The notes under the pieces are model-generated. The model worked only from the letters and a program-made list of their open reading frames with translations. It had not been told where the DNA came from and did no database searches. Below, piece by piece: positions 51,536 through 60,172 of a stretch of DNA of 64,000 nt. The translations under genes and the position numbers were made by a program. Numbering within the stretch: the first letter of the stretch is position 1; every line of letters starts with the position of its first letter. Source of the DNA: Paludibaculum fermentans_A (lineage in GTDB: Bacteria > Acidobacteriota > Terriglobia > Bryobacterales > Bryobacteraceae); NCBI RefSeq assembly GCF_051172195.1, contig NZ_JBPJAQ010000001.1, forward strand, positions 6,262,001 through 6,326,000. Direction: 5' to 3'.

Positions 51536-53716
51536 ATGCGGTATGCCCTGCTCGCCCTCACAAGTTTCCTGGCTACGGCCACTGCTCAACCACAACAGGA
51601 TCTCGATATACTGCTGCGGTTGCTGCCGGCCTCCAATGCCAAAATCACCGGCCGTATCAATGCCAAAGACAAGAGTTGGGAGGACTGGCAGCGCCGTACC
51701 GGCGAACTGCCGCCCGACTTCTCGAAACTGCCCAAACGGCCGTTCCTGCCGGATCCGTTTGTCGACGTGAAGACAGGAGCCGCCGTTCGTACCCGGGCCG
51801 AATGGGCCGCCCAGCGCGAGCATGTCCGCAGCCTCTATGAGCAATGGGTCTTCGGCCGGATCCCACCCAAGCCCAACAACCTGAAAGTCACCCTTCAGCG
51901 CGAGTCGAAAGACGGCCCACTGACCATTCGCGAGGTCCTGTTGGAGTTTGGCCCGGAACACAAGGCGCGGCTCCACGTGCAGCTCATCATTCCTCCAGGC
52001 AAAGGGCCCTTTCCCGTCTTCTTGACCAATCATCCGCGAACCAGGGCCTGGGTCAGCACGGCCGTGCGCCGCGGGTACATCGGAGCCATCTATCAGGCAA
52101 TGGACCCCGTCTACGGCTTCGAAGACGATAGCGAAACATTCATCGAGGCCTACCCGGATTACGACTTCTCCTGCCTCGCCCGCTGGGCCTGGGCCGGCAT
52201 GCGCGCCGTCGATTTCCTGCAGACCGTGCCGGAGGTCGACAAGGCCCGCATCGCCATCAGCGGCCATTCGCGCAACGGCAAGCAGGCGCTGCTGGCTGCC
52301 GCTTTGGACGAGCGCATCGGCGCCATCGCCCTCTCCAGCGGCAACACCGGGGAAGGGAATCCGTGGCGCTTCACCACAGATGCTTTCTTTAACGAAAGCC
52401 TGGACGGAATCACCACGAACTTTCCGCACTGGTTCCACCCGCGTTTGCGGTTCTTCTCGGGACGCGAGGACCAGTTGCCCATCGATCAGAATCTGCTGAT
52501 GGCGATGGTGGCTCCACGCGGCCTGCTGCTGGCGTCCGCTTATTCGGAAGGGCAGGGAGCTCCCTTCGGTTTCGAACAGGCCTACCGAAGCGTCAAGCGA
52601 GTCTATGAATGGTTCGGAGCGCCTGGCAAGGTCGGCCTATCCCTGCGAGCCGGCGAGCACGCCACCACAGCCGAAGACATCGAGAAGTACGTCGACTTCT
52701 TCGATCTCACCTTTGGCCGCGCCACCGGCAAGCCACCGGAAACCTGGGTGCTGGGCTACGATTTCGACACCTGGAAACGCCTGAGCGGAGAGACCACAGC
52801 AAAGCCTGCCACGGATCCCATCCGCTATCTACTCGGCGACGAACCGGCGGGCGTCACTTACCCGGCAGCCACCGCCGTCAAGGCCTCCGCCCCGTCCAGC
52901 GACGGCTGGCTGGCCGATCTCTACCGCCGCCCCCTGCAGATCGCAGGCGCCAAATACGCGCCCATCGCCTTTGGCGACGATCTCAAGGGGGATCTCTACC
53001 TGCCCGCTTCCCGAGTCGGCCAAGGCCAGCGCGTGCCGGTTGTCATCTGGCTGCATCCGTATAGCCACGCCACCGGCTACTCGCGTCAGGGACGCCGGCC
53101 GATCGAGGAATTCGTGAAGCGCGGCTTCGCCGTCCTGGCCTTCGATCAGATAGGCTTTGGCACCCGCATCCACCAGCAACTCGAGTTCTACCGCCGCTAT
53201 CCCCACTGGTCGCTGTTAGGGAAGATGGTGACTGACACCCGCGCCGCTGTCGCCGCCGTCCGCAGCCTGGATGTCATCGATCCGGGCAAGGTCTATCTGG
53301 CCGGTTTCTCGCTGGGCGCGCGGGTCGCCCTCTGGACCGCCTCGCAGGAGCCCAACGTCACTGGCATCGCCATGGTGGGCGGTTTCCAACCCTTGAAACT
53401 CTCCAAGCCGGATGACGGTTCGGAGGGGATCCGACACTTCTCGCATCTCCATGGCCTGCTGCCGCGCATGGGCTTCTACCTGGGCAAGGAGGCGCAACTG
53501 CCAGCCGATGACAGCGACGTGCTGGCTCGACTGGGCACCCGTCCGGTCCTGCTCATCTCGGGCACTTTGGACCACTACGCGCCGGTCGATCAGGTCCGCC
53601 AGGGAACGGCTGGACGCGCGAATGTGAAGCTCCTGACACCCGAGGACTTTCATCGCGACACGCCCGCCAGCATCACGGCCACGGCCGACTGGCTGGCCGC
53701 GCAGGTATCCAAGTAG
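51536..53716 (+). CDS. Two-domain exported esterase: CE15-like plus second alpha/beta hydrolase
   Basis: The protein is about 726 residues from ATG 51536 with a signal peptide. Domain 1 (about 40-420) resembles CE15 glucuronoyl esterases: SGHSRNGKQALLAA with Ser245, and AGEHATTAEDIEKYVDFFD with His375. CE15 enzymes cut ester links between lignin and glucuronoxylan. Domain 2 (about 470-726) is another alpha/beta hydrolase with VIWLHPYSHATGYS, LAGFSLGARVAL (Ser592) and a late TLDHYAPVDQ acidic loop. Two catalytic centres in one secreted chain suggest attack on complex plant material. Substrates are inferred. Confidence 0.82.
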   Translation: MRYALLALTSFLATATAQPQQDLDILLRLLPASNAKITGRINAKDKSWEDWQRRTGELPPDFSKLPKRPFLPDPFVDVKTGAAVRTRAEWAAQREHVRSLYEQWVFGRIPPKPNNLKVTLQRESKDGPLTIREVLLEFGPEHKARLHVQLIIPPGKGPFPVFLTNHPRTRAWVSTAVRRGYIGAIYQAMDPVYGFEDDSETFIEAYPDYDFSCLARWAWAGMRAVDFLQTVPEVDKARIAISGHSRNGKQALLAAALDERIGAIALSSGNTGEGNPWRFTTDAFFNESLDGITTNFPHWFHPRLRFFSGREDQLPIDQNLLMAMVAPRGLLLASAYSEGQGAPFGFEQAYRSVKRVYEWFGAPGKVGLSLRAGEHATTAEDIEKYVDFFDLTFGRATGKPPETWVLGYDFDTWKRLSGETTAKPATDPIRYLLGDEPAGVTYPAATAVKASAPSSDGWLADLYRRPLQIAGAKYAPIAFGDDLKGDLYLPASRVGQGQRVPVVIWLHPYSHATGYSRQGRRPIEEFVKRGFAVLAFDQIGFGTRIHQQLEFYRRYPHWSLLGKMVTDTRAAVAAVRSLDVIDPGKVYLAGFSLGARVALWTASQEPNVTGIAMVGGFQPLKLSKPDDGSEGIRHFSHLHGLLPRMGFYLGKEAQLPADDSDVLARLGTRPVLLISGTLDHYAPVDQVRQGTAGRANVKLLTPEDFHRDTPASITATADWLAAQVSK

Positions 53717-53717
53717 A

Positions 53718-54632
53718 CTACGGCAATTCCATCCTGCCCAGCGCCGCGGCGATCTGTGCTCCGACGCGGGCGTTGTTCCGGATGAGGGCGATATTGCTCT
53801 CCAGGCTGCGCCCACCGGTGAGTTCCTTGATTCTCGAGAGCAGAAACGGCGTCAGCGCCTTGCCGCTGATCCCCGCGGCGGTTGCTTGCTCCAGCGCACC
53901 CCGAATCGCCGCCCTGGTCACATCTTCCGGCAGCGCCTGCTCCTGCGGTAAGGGCACCGCCACCAGCAGGCCGCCATCCAGCCCGAGTCTCCGCTTGACC
54001 GCAAACACGCTGGCCACCTCTTCCGCCGAATCCACACGCCAGCCGCTGCTGCAACCGCTGCTCCTGGAGTAGAACAACGGAAAGTCGTCGCTGCCCCACG
54101 TCGCCACCGGCACCCGTTGCGTCTCCAGCCACTCCAGTGTTGCTGCGATGTCCATAAAGGCCTTGGCGCCCGCGCACACAGTAATGACGGGATACCCGGC
54201 AATGGCCGGCAGATCGGCCGAGATGTCGAAATCCTTGCCAGCGTTCGGACCCACGGCTCCGATCCCGCCTGTCACAAAGACGCGAATGCCCGCCCCCGAC
54301 GCGATCGCGATACTGGCGCCCGCCGTGACCGCCGCGTTTCGCCCTTGCGCCACAGCCATGGGGATATCCCGCTCACATGCCTTGAGCACGCCCTCTTCCG
54401 ACCCCATTCGCCGGATCTCCGCCTCGCTCAGCCCCACGATGATGCGGCCGCCCAGGATCCCCAGGGTGGCCGGTGTCGCCCCTTCCTCCGCCACTATCGC
54501 CTCGACCTCCAGCGCCGTTTCCACATTCACGGGATACGGCATGCCATGCGCGATGATCGTGGACTCCAGCGCCACCACCGGCAATTTCGACGCTCGTATG
54601 CGCGGCGCGATCCACAGTTGGTCGGACTTCAT
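53718..54632 (-). CDS. psuG: Pseudouridine-5'-phosphate glycosidase
   Basis: The protein is about 304 residues. ALESTIIAHGMPYPVNVETAL, ATLGILGGRIIVGL, FVTGGIGAVGPNAGKDFDIS and LTPFLLSRIKELTGGRSLESN are the diagnostic blocks of PsuG/IndA. It splits pseudouridine 5'-phosphate into uracil and ribose 5-phosphate. The start ATG 54632 overlaps the gluQ stop by 4 nt; an alternative ATG at 54650 lies 18 bp upstream. No pseudouridine kinase gene is adjacent, so a kinase elsewhere must feed it if the pathway is complete. Confidence 0.94.
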   Translation of the reverse strand: MKSDQLWIAPRIRASKLPVVALESTIIAHGMPYPVNVETALEVEAIVAEEGATPATLGILGGRIIVGLSEAEIRRMGSEEGVLKACERDIPMAVAQGRNAAVTAGASIAIASGAGIRVFVTGGIGAVGPNAGKDFDISADLPAIAGYPVITVCAGAKAFMDIAATLEWLETQRVPVATWGSDDFPLFYSRSSGCSSGWRVDSAEEVASVFAVKRRLGLDGGLLVAVPLPQEQALPEDVTRAAIRGALEQATAAGISGKALTPFLLSRIKELTGGRSLESNIALIRNNARVGAQIAAALGRMELP

Positions 54633-55474
54633 CCCACCAGGATGGCCCATTTCAGCAGGTCTGCGTGTGACAGGCCGGGTGGTGGTTCCAGCCCCAGGAA
54701 TCGCAGCGCCTCTTCCATTGCCATGCCTGGACTCGACGCATCCACCGGCGCAGCTCCGGTCTGCTTGCTCAGTTTCTCGCCCGTCGCATTGCGGACCACG
54801 GGCACGTGGAGGTATCGCGGCTCCGGATAGCCCAACAGCCGTTGCAGATAGATTTGGCGGGGTGTCGAAGCGAGGAGATCCTCTCCGCGCACGACATCCG
54901 TGATGCCCTGGTCCGCGTCGTCCACCACAACGGCGAGTTGGTACGCGAAGAACCCGTCCGCGCGTAGCAGGACAAAGTCCCCCACTTCCCTCAGCAGGTT
55001 CTGCTCCTGCTGGCCCAGGCGCCGGTCTGTGAATCGTACAGCCTCATCCGGGACCCGCACACGCCACGCCCGAGCCGCGCGTCCCTCCGGCAGTCCCGCC
55101 CTGCAGGTGCCTGGATACGGCTTCTCGCCGCTGGGCGCCGTCGCGACAGCTGAGTCCACAATCTCTTTCCGCGTACAGGCGCACGGGAAGACATGCCCGC
55201 CGTCCCGCAACCGCTCCAGGGCGGCCTGGTACAACTGCTTGCGCTGGCTTTGGTAGACGACCGGCCCGTCCCAGGCCAACCCGAAGGCTTCCAGCGCCCG
55301 CAGGATCGCATCTGCCGCGCCCGGCACGCTGCGAGGCTCGTCCACATCCTCCATCCGCACCAGCCACAAGCCGCCAGCCCGCCGCGCATCCACATAGCTC
55401 GCCACAGCCGCCACCAGCGATCCCTGGTGTAGCGGACCTGTCGGCGAAGGTGCGAATCGTCCTCGATACGGCAT
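54629..55474 (-). CDS. gluQ: Glutamyl-Q tRNA(Asp) synthetase
   Basis: The protein is about 281 residues, the short form that lacks an anticodon-binding domain. GRFAPSPTGPLHQGSLV carries the HIGH-type signature, EKLSKQTGA the KMSKS-type signature, and FPCACTRKEI with PGTCRAGL the Cys cluster that binds zinc. It attaches glutamate to queuosine of tRNA(Asp). A frame extension to 55507 is not needed. It is coupled to psuG by a 4-nt overlap, pairing two genes of modified-nucleoside metabolism. Confidence 0.93.
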   Translation of the reverse strand: MPYRGRFAPSPTGPLHQGSLVAAVASYVDARRAGGLWLVRMEDVDEPRSVPGAADAILRALEAFGLAWDGPVVYQSQRKQLYQAALERLRDGGHVFPCACTRKEIVDSAVATAPSGEKPYPGTCRAGLPEGRAARAWRVRVPDEAVRFTDRRLGQQEQNLLREVGDFVLLRADGFFAYQLAVVVDDADQGITDVVRGEDLLASTPRQIYLQRLLGYPEPRYLHVPVVRNATGEKLSKQTGAAPVDASSPGMAMEEALRFLGLEPPPGLSHADLLKWAILVG

Positions 55475-55646
55475 AGAAGGCGGCCCCGTTCCGGCCGCTC
55501 TCCCCATTGTCCCAAAGCCCGCTCCGCAACCGCGGAAAGCCCGTGGGAATGCCCCCGTCCCATGCTGTAAACTCGTCGGAAGTGGGTGCTTTCAGGTGGT
55601 CCGTCCCGTGCATCCACTGCCTGCGCGTCGAAGGGAAAGTTCCGTC

Positions 55647-58301
55647 ATGAAAGTGCACTCCGCCTGTCTTGCCGCCATTTGCCTGCTGGGCACGCTGCCC
55701 GTAGTCACTGCCCAACAGGAGGCGACACCCCCGGCTGGAAACTACAGTGCTGACCGCCCCGTCGATTTCCTGCACATGAAGCTCGAATACCGCTTCACCG
55801 CGAAAGAGATCGCTGAGCGCGTCGCCGAAGGCCGCGTCACCTTCACCCTTACGCCCATCGCCAACCCGGTCCGCTCCCTGCGTCTCGATGCGGTGGACAT
55901 GCGGATCCTCGACACCGAGGTGAATGGCGAGACAGTGACCTTCAGCTACGACGACAAGTCCCTCGAAATCCCCTTCGCCGCCCCGGTTGAGCCCGGCCGC
56001 AATGTCGAGGTCACCGTGCATTTCCGCGTCGAGCGCCCCGATCGCGGCCTCCACTTCATCCTCCCCAATGCTAACGATCCCCAGAAGCAGACCATCGTCT
56101 ACACCATGGGCGAGGGCATGGACGCCCGCCACTGGCTGCCCGCCCACGACTGGCCCAACGAGCGCTGGACCTCAGACCTCCTCATCACCGTGCCCAAGGG
56201 CTTCTCAGCCGTTTCCGTCGGCAAGCTCGTGGGCTCCACGCCGGCCGGAGACGAGGTCACCTGGCACTGGAAGAGCGACCAGCCTACCGATCCGCATATG
56301 CTCGGCTTCGCCGTAGGCCGCTATGTGAAGCTCGAGGACACCTGGCGCGGCCGCCCCGTACTGGCCTTCGTACCCGCCGGCAAAGAAGCCGCCGGCCGCT
56401 ACACCTTCCGCCGCGTGAATCAGATCCTCGACTTCTATTCCTCCCTGACCGGAGTTGACTACCCGTACGACTCCTTCGCCCACGCCGCCGTCACCGACCA
56501 TCATCATCGCGGTATGGAACATGCCGGCTTCTCCATGATCGATCCGGCCATGTTCAGCACCGGTCCGAATGACGATGGCCTCGAGCCGCTGGAGCCCGGT
56601 TGGCCCGGCTATACCATCGAGACCAACCTTGTCGCCCATATGCTCGCCCACAGTTGGTTCGGCGGCATCGCCAGCTATCGCAACGCCTCCCAGGGCTGGT
56701 TGAACGAGGGTTTCGGTACTTATCTTCATATGGCCTGGGCCGGACACGCCGACAATGAGGCCGTCTTCCTCTCCCTGATGCGCGGCGCCGCCCAAAGCCT
56801 TTCGTTCAGCGATTCCAGTGAAACCGGCCGCCCCATGGTCTGGCGGCAGTTCAACCAGCCCATGGAAGTCTTCCAATACGACGGTGGCAAGATCTATTGG
56901 AAGGGCGCCTGGATTGTCCACATGCTGCGCAGCCAGCTTGGCGACAAGATCTTCTGGGGCGCCGTAAAGAATTACCTGAACGATCATCGTTGGGGTAGTG
57001 TAGAAACGGCAGATCTCCGCCGCGCCCTGGAGAAAGAATCTGGCCGCGACCTCGAGCGCTTTTTCGATCAATGGGTCTACGGCAAAGGCATCCCGCGCCT
57101 GAAGGCCGCCTACCGCTGGGATCCCGTAAAGAAGTCCGCCACCCTCACCCTGCAGCAGACCCAGCGCATCGCCGCCGACAGCCCTGCGTTCCATCTCCCC
57201 ATCGAGCTCTACTTCCGTGTCGCCGGCAAGGATGAATGGCGCAACGTCCAACTGGACCGCGCCACCCAGGACTACTCCTTCGCCTTCGACGCCGCCCCCG
57301 AGGCCTTCGCTATCGACGCGAACGGCAAGCTGCTCTCCACCCTCGCGGTCGAGACCCCGCGGGCCATGCTCGAATGGCTGGCCACCAGCGGACCCACGCC
57401 GCTGGCCCAGATCCGCGCCGCGGAAGCACTCGGCAATCAACCAGCCGGTTCCTCCATCGCGGCGCTTTCCAACCTGCTGCTTTCACCCAAGGCTCTCTGG
57501 CCCGTCCGCCAGGTCGCCGCAACCGCCCTGGGACGCCTCCAGATGCCCGAGGCGGCACAGGCGCTGCTTGATGCGGAGAAGTCCGGTATCGCCGATCCGA
57601 GGGTGCTCAGCGCCGTCCTGGGCGCACTGTCAACCTATCCCTTCAGCGTTCCGGCCCATCAGGCACTCCTTCGTTACGCCACGGCCAACCCCGTCGACAA
57701 GCTCCAGGCGATGGCCGCCCGCCAGTTGGGCCGCATGAAGGCCTCGCCGGAACTCCAGAAGGCCAGCCTGACGCTGCTTGTAAACACCGCGAAATCGTCA
57801 CCCCGGCCCATGGTCCGCGTCGCGGCCATTCAGTCTCTGGAACAGGCGGATGCCATCTCCGCCTACGACACCCTCTCAGACCTCGCCACCAAGCCGGGCG
57901 ATCCCAACATCCGCAGCCGGGCAATTACCGCCCTGGGCGCGCTGGGGCGCGACGAGAAGCTCCGCGAGCGTACATTCATTGCGCTCTCCGGCTGGCTCGA
58001 CGATCCCGACTACGCCGTCCGTCCCTCGGCCGCCCGTGCCCTAGGCCGGCTCGGCGATCCACGAGCGGTTGGTCAGCTCACCACTGCGGCCAGCAGCCCG
58101 CGCACCGTGCTGGAGAAGGAAGCACTGGAAGGCGCGCTCCGCAGCTTGCGCACTGCCCCTGATCCGCGCGCCCTGCCCGCGGGCCTGGTCGACCGCCTGG
58201 CCAGCATGGAGAAGGAGAATGTGCAGTTGAAAGAGCGGTTGGCGGATGTCACCAAACGCCTGGGTGCCTTGGAATCGAAGAAAGAGACGCCGGCCAAGTA
58301 A
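55647..58301 (+). CDS. M1-family peptidase-like protein with HEAT repeats, altered active site
   Basis: The protein is about 884 residues from ATG 55647 with a signal peptide. The M1 fold is clear, but the zinc motif HExxH reads HMLAH (His331, Met332, His335), so the catalytic Glu is Met. Glu354, the third zinc ligand, keeps the 18-residue spacing in WLNEGFGTY, Tyr417 sits in YWKG, and the substrate motif GAMEN reads RGMEH. From about residue 590 on there are HEAT-like repeats, and the end is a coiled coil (LASMEKENVQLKERLADV). It may bind zinc and peptides without cleaving them, or work by another mechanism. Periplasmic. Confidence 0.85.
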   Translation: MKVHSACLAAICLLGTLPVVTAQQEATPPAGNYSADRPVDFLHMKLEYRFTAKEIAERVAEGRVTFTLTPIANPVRSLRLDAVDMRILDTEVNGETVTFSYDDKSLEIPFAAPVEPGRNVEVTVHFRVERPDRGLHFILPNANDPQKQTIVYTMGEGMDARHWLPAHDWPNERWTSDLLITVPKGFSAVSVGKLVGSTPAGDEVTWHWKSDQPTDPHMLGFAVGRYVKLEDTWRGRPVLAFVPAGKEAAGRYTFRRVNQILDFYSSLTGVDYPYDSFAHAAVTDHHHRGMEHAGFSMIDPAMFSTGPNDDGLEPLEPGWPGYTIETNLVAHMLAHSWFGGIASYRNASQGWLNEGFGTYLHMAWAGHADNEAVFLSLMRGAAQSLSFSDSSETGRPMVWRQFNQPMEVFQYDGGKIYWKGAWIVHMLRSQLGDKIFWGAVKNYLNDHRWGSVETADLRRALEKESGRDLERFFDQWVYGKGIPRLKAAYRWDPVKKSATLTLQQTQRIAADSPAFHLPIELYFRVAGKDEWRNVQLDRATQDYSFAFDAAPEAFAIDANGKLLSTLAVETPRAMLEWLATSGPTPLAQIRAAEALGNQPAGSSIAALSNLLLSPKALWPVRQVAATALGRLQMPEAAQALLDAEKSGIADPRVLSAVLGALSTYPFSVPAHQALLRYATANPVDKLQAMAARQLGRMKASPELQKASLTLLVNTAKSSPRPMVRVAAIQSLEQADAISAYDTLSDLATKPGDPNIRSRAITALGALGRDEKLRERTFIALSGWLDDPDYAVRPSAARALGRLGDPRAVGQLTTAASSPRTVLEKEALEGALRSLRTAPDPRALPAGLVDRLASMEKENVQLKERLADVTKRLGALESKKETPAK

Positions 58302-58313
58302 AGTTGGAGAAGC

Positions 58314-59069
58314 CTAGGCCAGCAGCACCCGCACGCCGTGCGCTTCCAGCATCTGCCGGTATTCCAGGCTGAGCTCCGTATCGGAAATCACGATATCGGC
58401 CACATCCAGCGGAGCCAGTGGCACCATGGCCGCCCGGCCGAACTTCGTATGATCGGCCACCAGGATCACGCGCCGCGAGGCTTCGATCATCTTGCGTTCG
58501 GATCCCACCAGCAGCGTGTTGTTGTTGCTGAACCCCGCCTCGGTCACGCCGCCAATGCCCATGATCAGGACATCGGCACTGACACTCGCCAGCATCTGTT
58601 CGCAGAGCTGACCCAGCATCACGCGCAATCGTGGATATAAGTATCCGCCTGTCAGCGTCAGCTCAATCTGCCGCGACTGCTCGAACACCTCGGCAATGGC
58701 CAGCGAATTCGTCAGCACATGCAACGATCGGGAAACCAGCTCCCGAGCCACGGCTGCCGCAGTCGACCCGCCGTCCAGCAGAATCGTCTGCCCGTCTTCC
58801 ACCAGACCGGCCGTCACCCTTGCGATGCGCCGCTTTTCTTCGGCCATGCGGCCGCTTTGCCATGTGTAGTCGAGTAGTTGGTCGTGTGTCTGCAGCGCCA
58901 GCGCGCCGCCGTGTACCCGCTTCAGGACACTGTCCTTTTCCAGCAGGCTGAGATCCCGCCGCACCGTCGATTCCGATGCGTTGAGCAGGCTGCACAACGT
59001 TTCGAGATCAACGAACTCCTGAGATTCAAGGATCTCCCGGATTTTCAGCAGGCGCCCAGCCGCTTTCAT
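58314..59069 (-). CDS. DeoR-family regulator of the microcompartment operon
   Basis: The protein has 251 residues. An N-terminal HTH of the DeoR type (EFVDLETLCSLLNASESTVRRDL then LKRVHGGAL) precedes a DeoR C-terminal sensor domain with ILLDGGSTAAAVARELV and VLTNSLAIAEVF, which bind phosphosugars in relatives. It is the last gene of the BMC run, 7 bp after the aldolase, so it probably represses its own operon until the sugar-phosphate inducer appears. The operator is not identified. Confidence 0.9.
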   Translation of the reverse strand: MKAAGRLLKIREILESQEFVDLETLCSLLNASESTVRRDLSLLEKDSVLKRVHGGALALQTHDQLLDYTWQSGRMAEEKRRIARVTAGLVEDGQTILLDGGSTAAAVARELVSRSLHVLTNSLAIAEVFEQSRQIELTLTGGYLYPRLRVMLGQLCEQMLASVSADVLIMGIGGVTEAGFSNNNTLLVGSERKMIEASRRVILVADHTKFGRAAMVPLAPLDVADIVISDTELSLEYRQMLEAHGVRVLLA

Positions 59070-59076
59070 GGGGAAG

Positions 59077-60144
59077 TTAGCTGGTTTTCTTGTTCAATGC
59101 GGCGAGCACCGCATCCGCTACGCTCTGTACCAGCGACTCCATGTCGTCGCCCTGGGCCGCAGCTGGTTTCAAACCGCCGGCGCCGGGCCGTGGAGGCAAG
59201 GAAATCGGTGTCTCCGGATTCATCACATCGCACACCTGGCACTCATCCAGACCGAACCGGGCATCGGGGATCCCCAGCTTCTGCTTGATCGCCAGTAGAT
59301 CCGTCGCTTTGGCGCCCGGAATCTGCGAGATCGGCGCGCCCAGTTGGCTCGCGATCAGCAGCGTGTGGCAGTAAGTCTCCACCACCTCCGCATACCACTC
59401 GGCATGCGTCACTGTATCGGCCCAGCACACGATGCCGTGATTGCCCAGCAACACCGTGTTGTGGGTCCGCACATACGGGATCACGGTCTCGGCGAACTTC
59501 TGCGTACCCGGAGTCTCATAGGGCGACACCGCGATGCTGCCCACGAAAACTTCGTACTCGGGAATCACGCAATTCGGAGGCACTCGCCCCGTAATGGCGT
59601 ATGCAGTCGCATGCGGCGGATGGCAGTGCACCACACCTTTGGCGGCCGGCACTGCCTTGTAGATCTCCAGATGCAGCAGGATCTCACTGGTGCGCGGACG
59701 GGCGCCGTACAACTGCGTGCCTTTCAGGTCCACCAGGCAGAGATCCGCCGGAGTCAGGTCGCCTTTGCTGACCAGGGTCGGCGTGCAGATCACCGCGTCT
59801 TCACCGATCCGGTAGCTGATGTTGCCGCCGTTTCCATCCACATACTGCCGGTGCCACAACTTGTGACCGGCGTGAACGATCTCGGCCTTAATCGCTTCCG
59901 CTTCCGCGGAGAAGAACAGCTTCTCCCATTGCGTGCCCGCGCCCACCACGTCGCCCGCGGCCTTCGCCGGCGCCTGGCTGGAACCGTTGCTCAGCTTCAT
60001 CTGATGGGAGGCCACCAGATCCTGGGCAGCCGGGGTGAATACTGCGTTCTCGCGAACCAGCAGCTCTTTCGCGCCACTGCGCGCCGCTGCCTCCACATCC
60101 TCGGCGCAGATCACCTTGAGGTCTTTCAGATCCGCACTCTTCAT
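59077..60144 (-). CDS. Class II aldolase, microcompartment-associated (fuculose-phosphate aldolase-like)
   Basis: The protein is about 355 residues from ATG 60144, with GAGG seven nt before it. The core has GNGGNISYR, CTPTLVSKGDLTPADL, VVHCHPPHATAYA (zinc His pair) and LLGNHGIVCWADT, typical of fuculose-1-phosphate/rhamnulose-1-phosphate-type aldolases. A 60-residue N-terminal domain (ICAEDVEAAARSGAKELLV) resembles small domains seen in other BMC enzymes. The C-terminal helix DDMESLVQSVADAVLAALNK is amphipathic and looks like an encapsulation peptide. It would give dihydroxyacetone phosphate and lactaldehyde; the exact sugar is inferred. Confidence 0.85.
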   Translation of the reverse strand: MKSADLKDLKVICAEDVEAAARSGAKELLVRENAVFTPAAQDLVASHQMKLSNGSSQAPAKAAGDVVGAGTQWEKLFFSAEAEAIKAEIVHAGHKLWHRQYVDGNGGNISYRIGEDAVICTPTLVSKGDLTPADLCLVDLKGTQLYGARPRTSEILLHLEIYKAVPAAKGVVHCHPPHATAYAITGRVPPNCVIPEYEVFVGSIAVSPYETPGTQKFAETVIPYVRTHNTVLLGNHGIVCWADTVTHAEWYAEVVETYCHTLLIASQLGAPISQIPGAKATDLLAIKQKLGIPDARFGLDECQVCDVMNPETPISLPPRPGAGGLKPAAAQGDDMESLVQSVADAVLAALNKKTS

Positions 60145-60172
60145 GCTCTTACCTCGAATTCCATATATCCCG

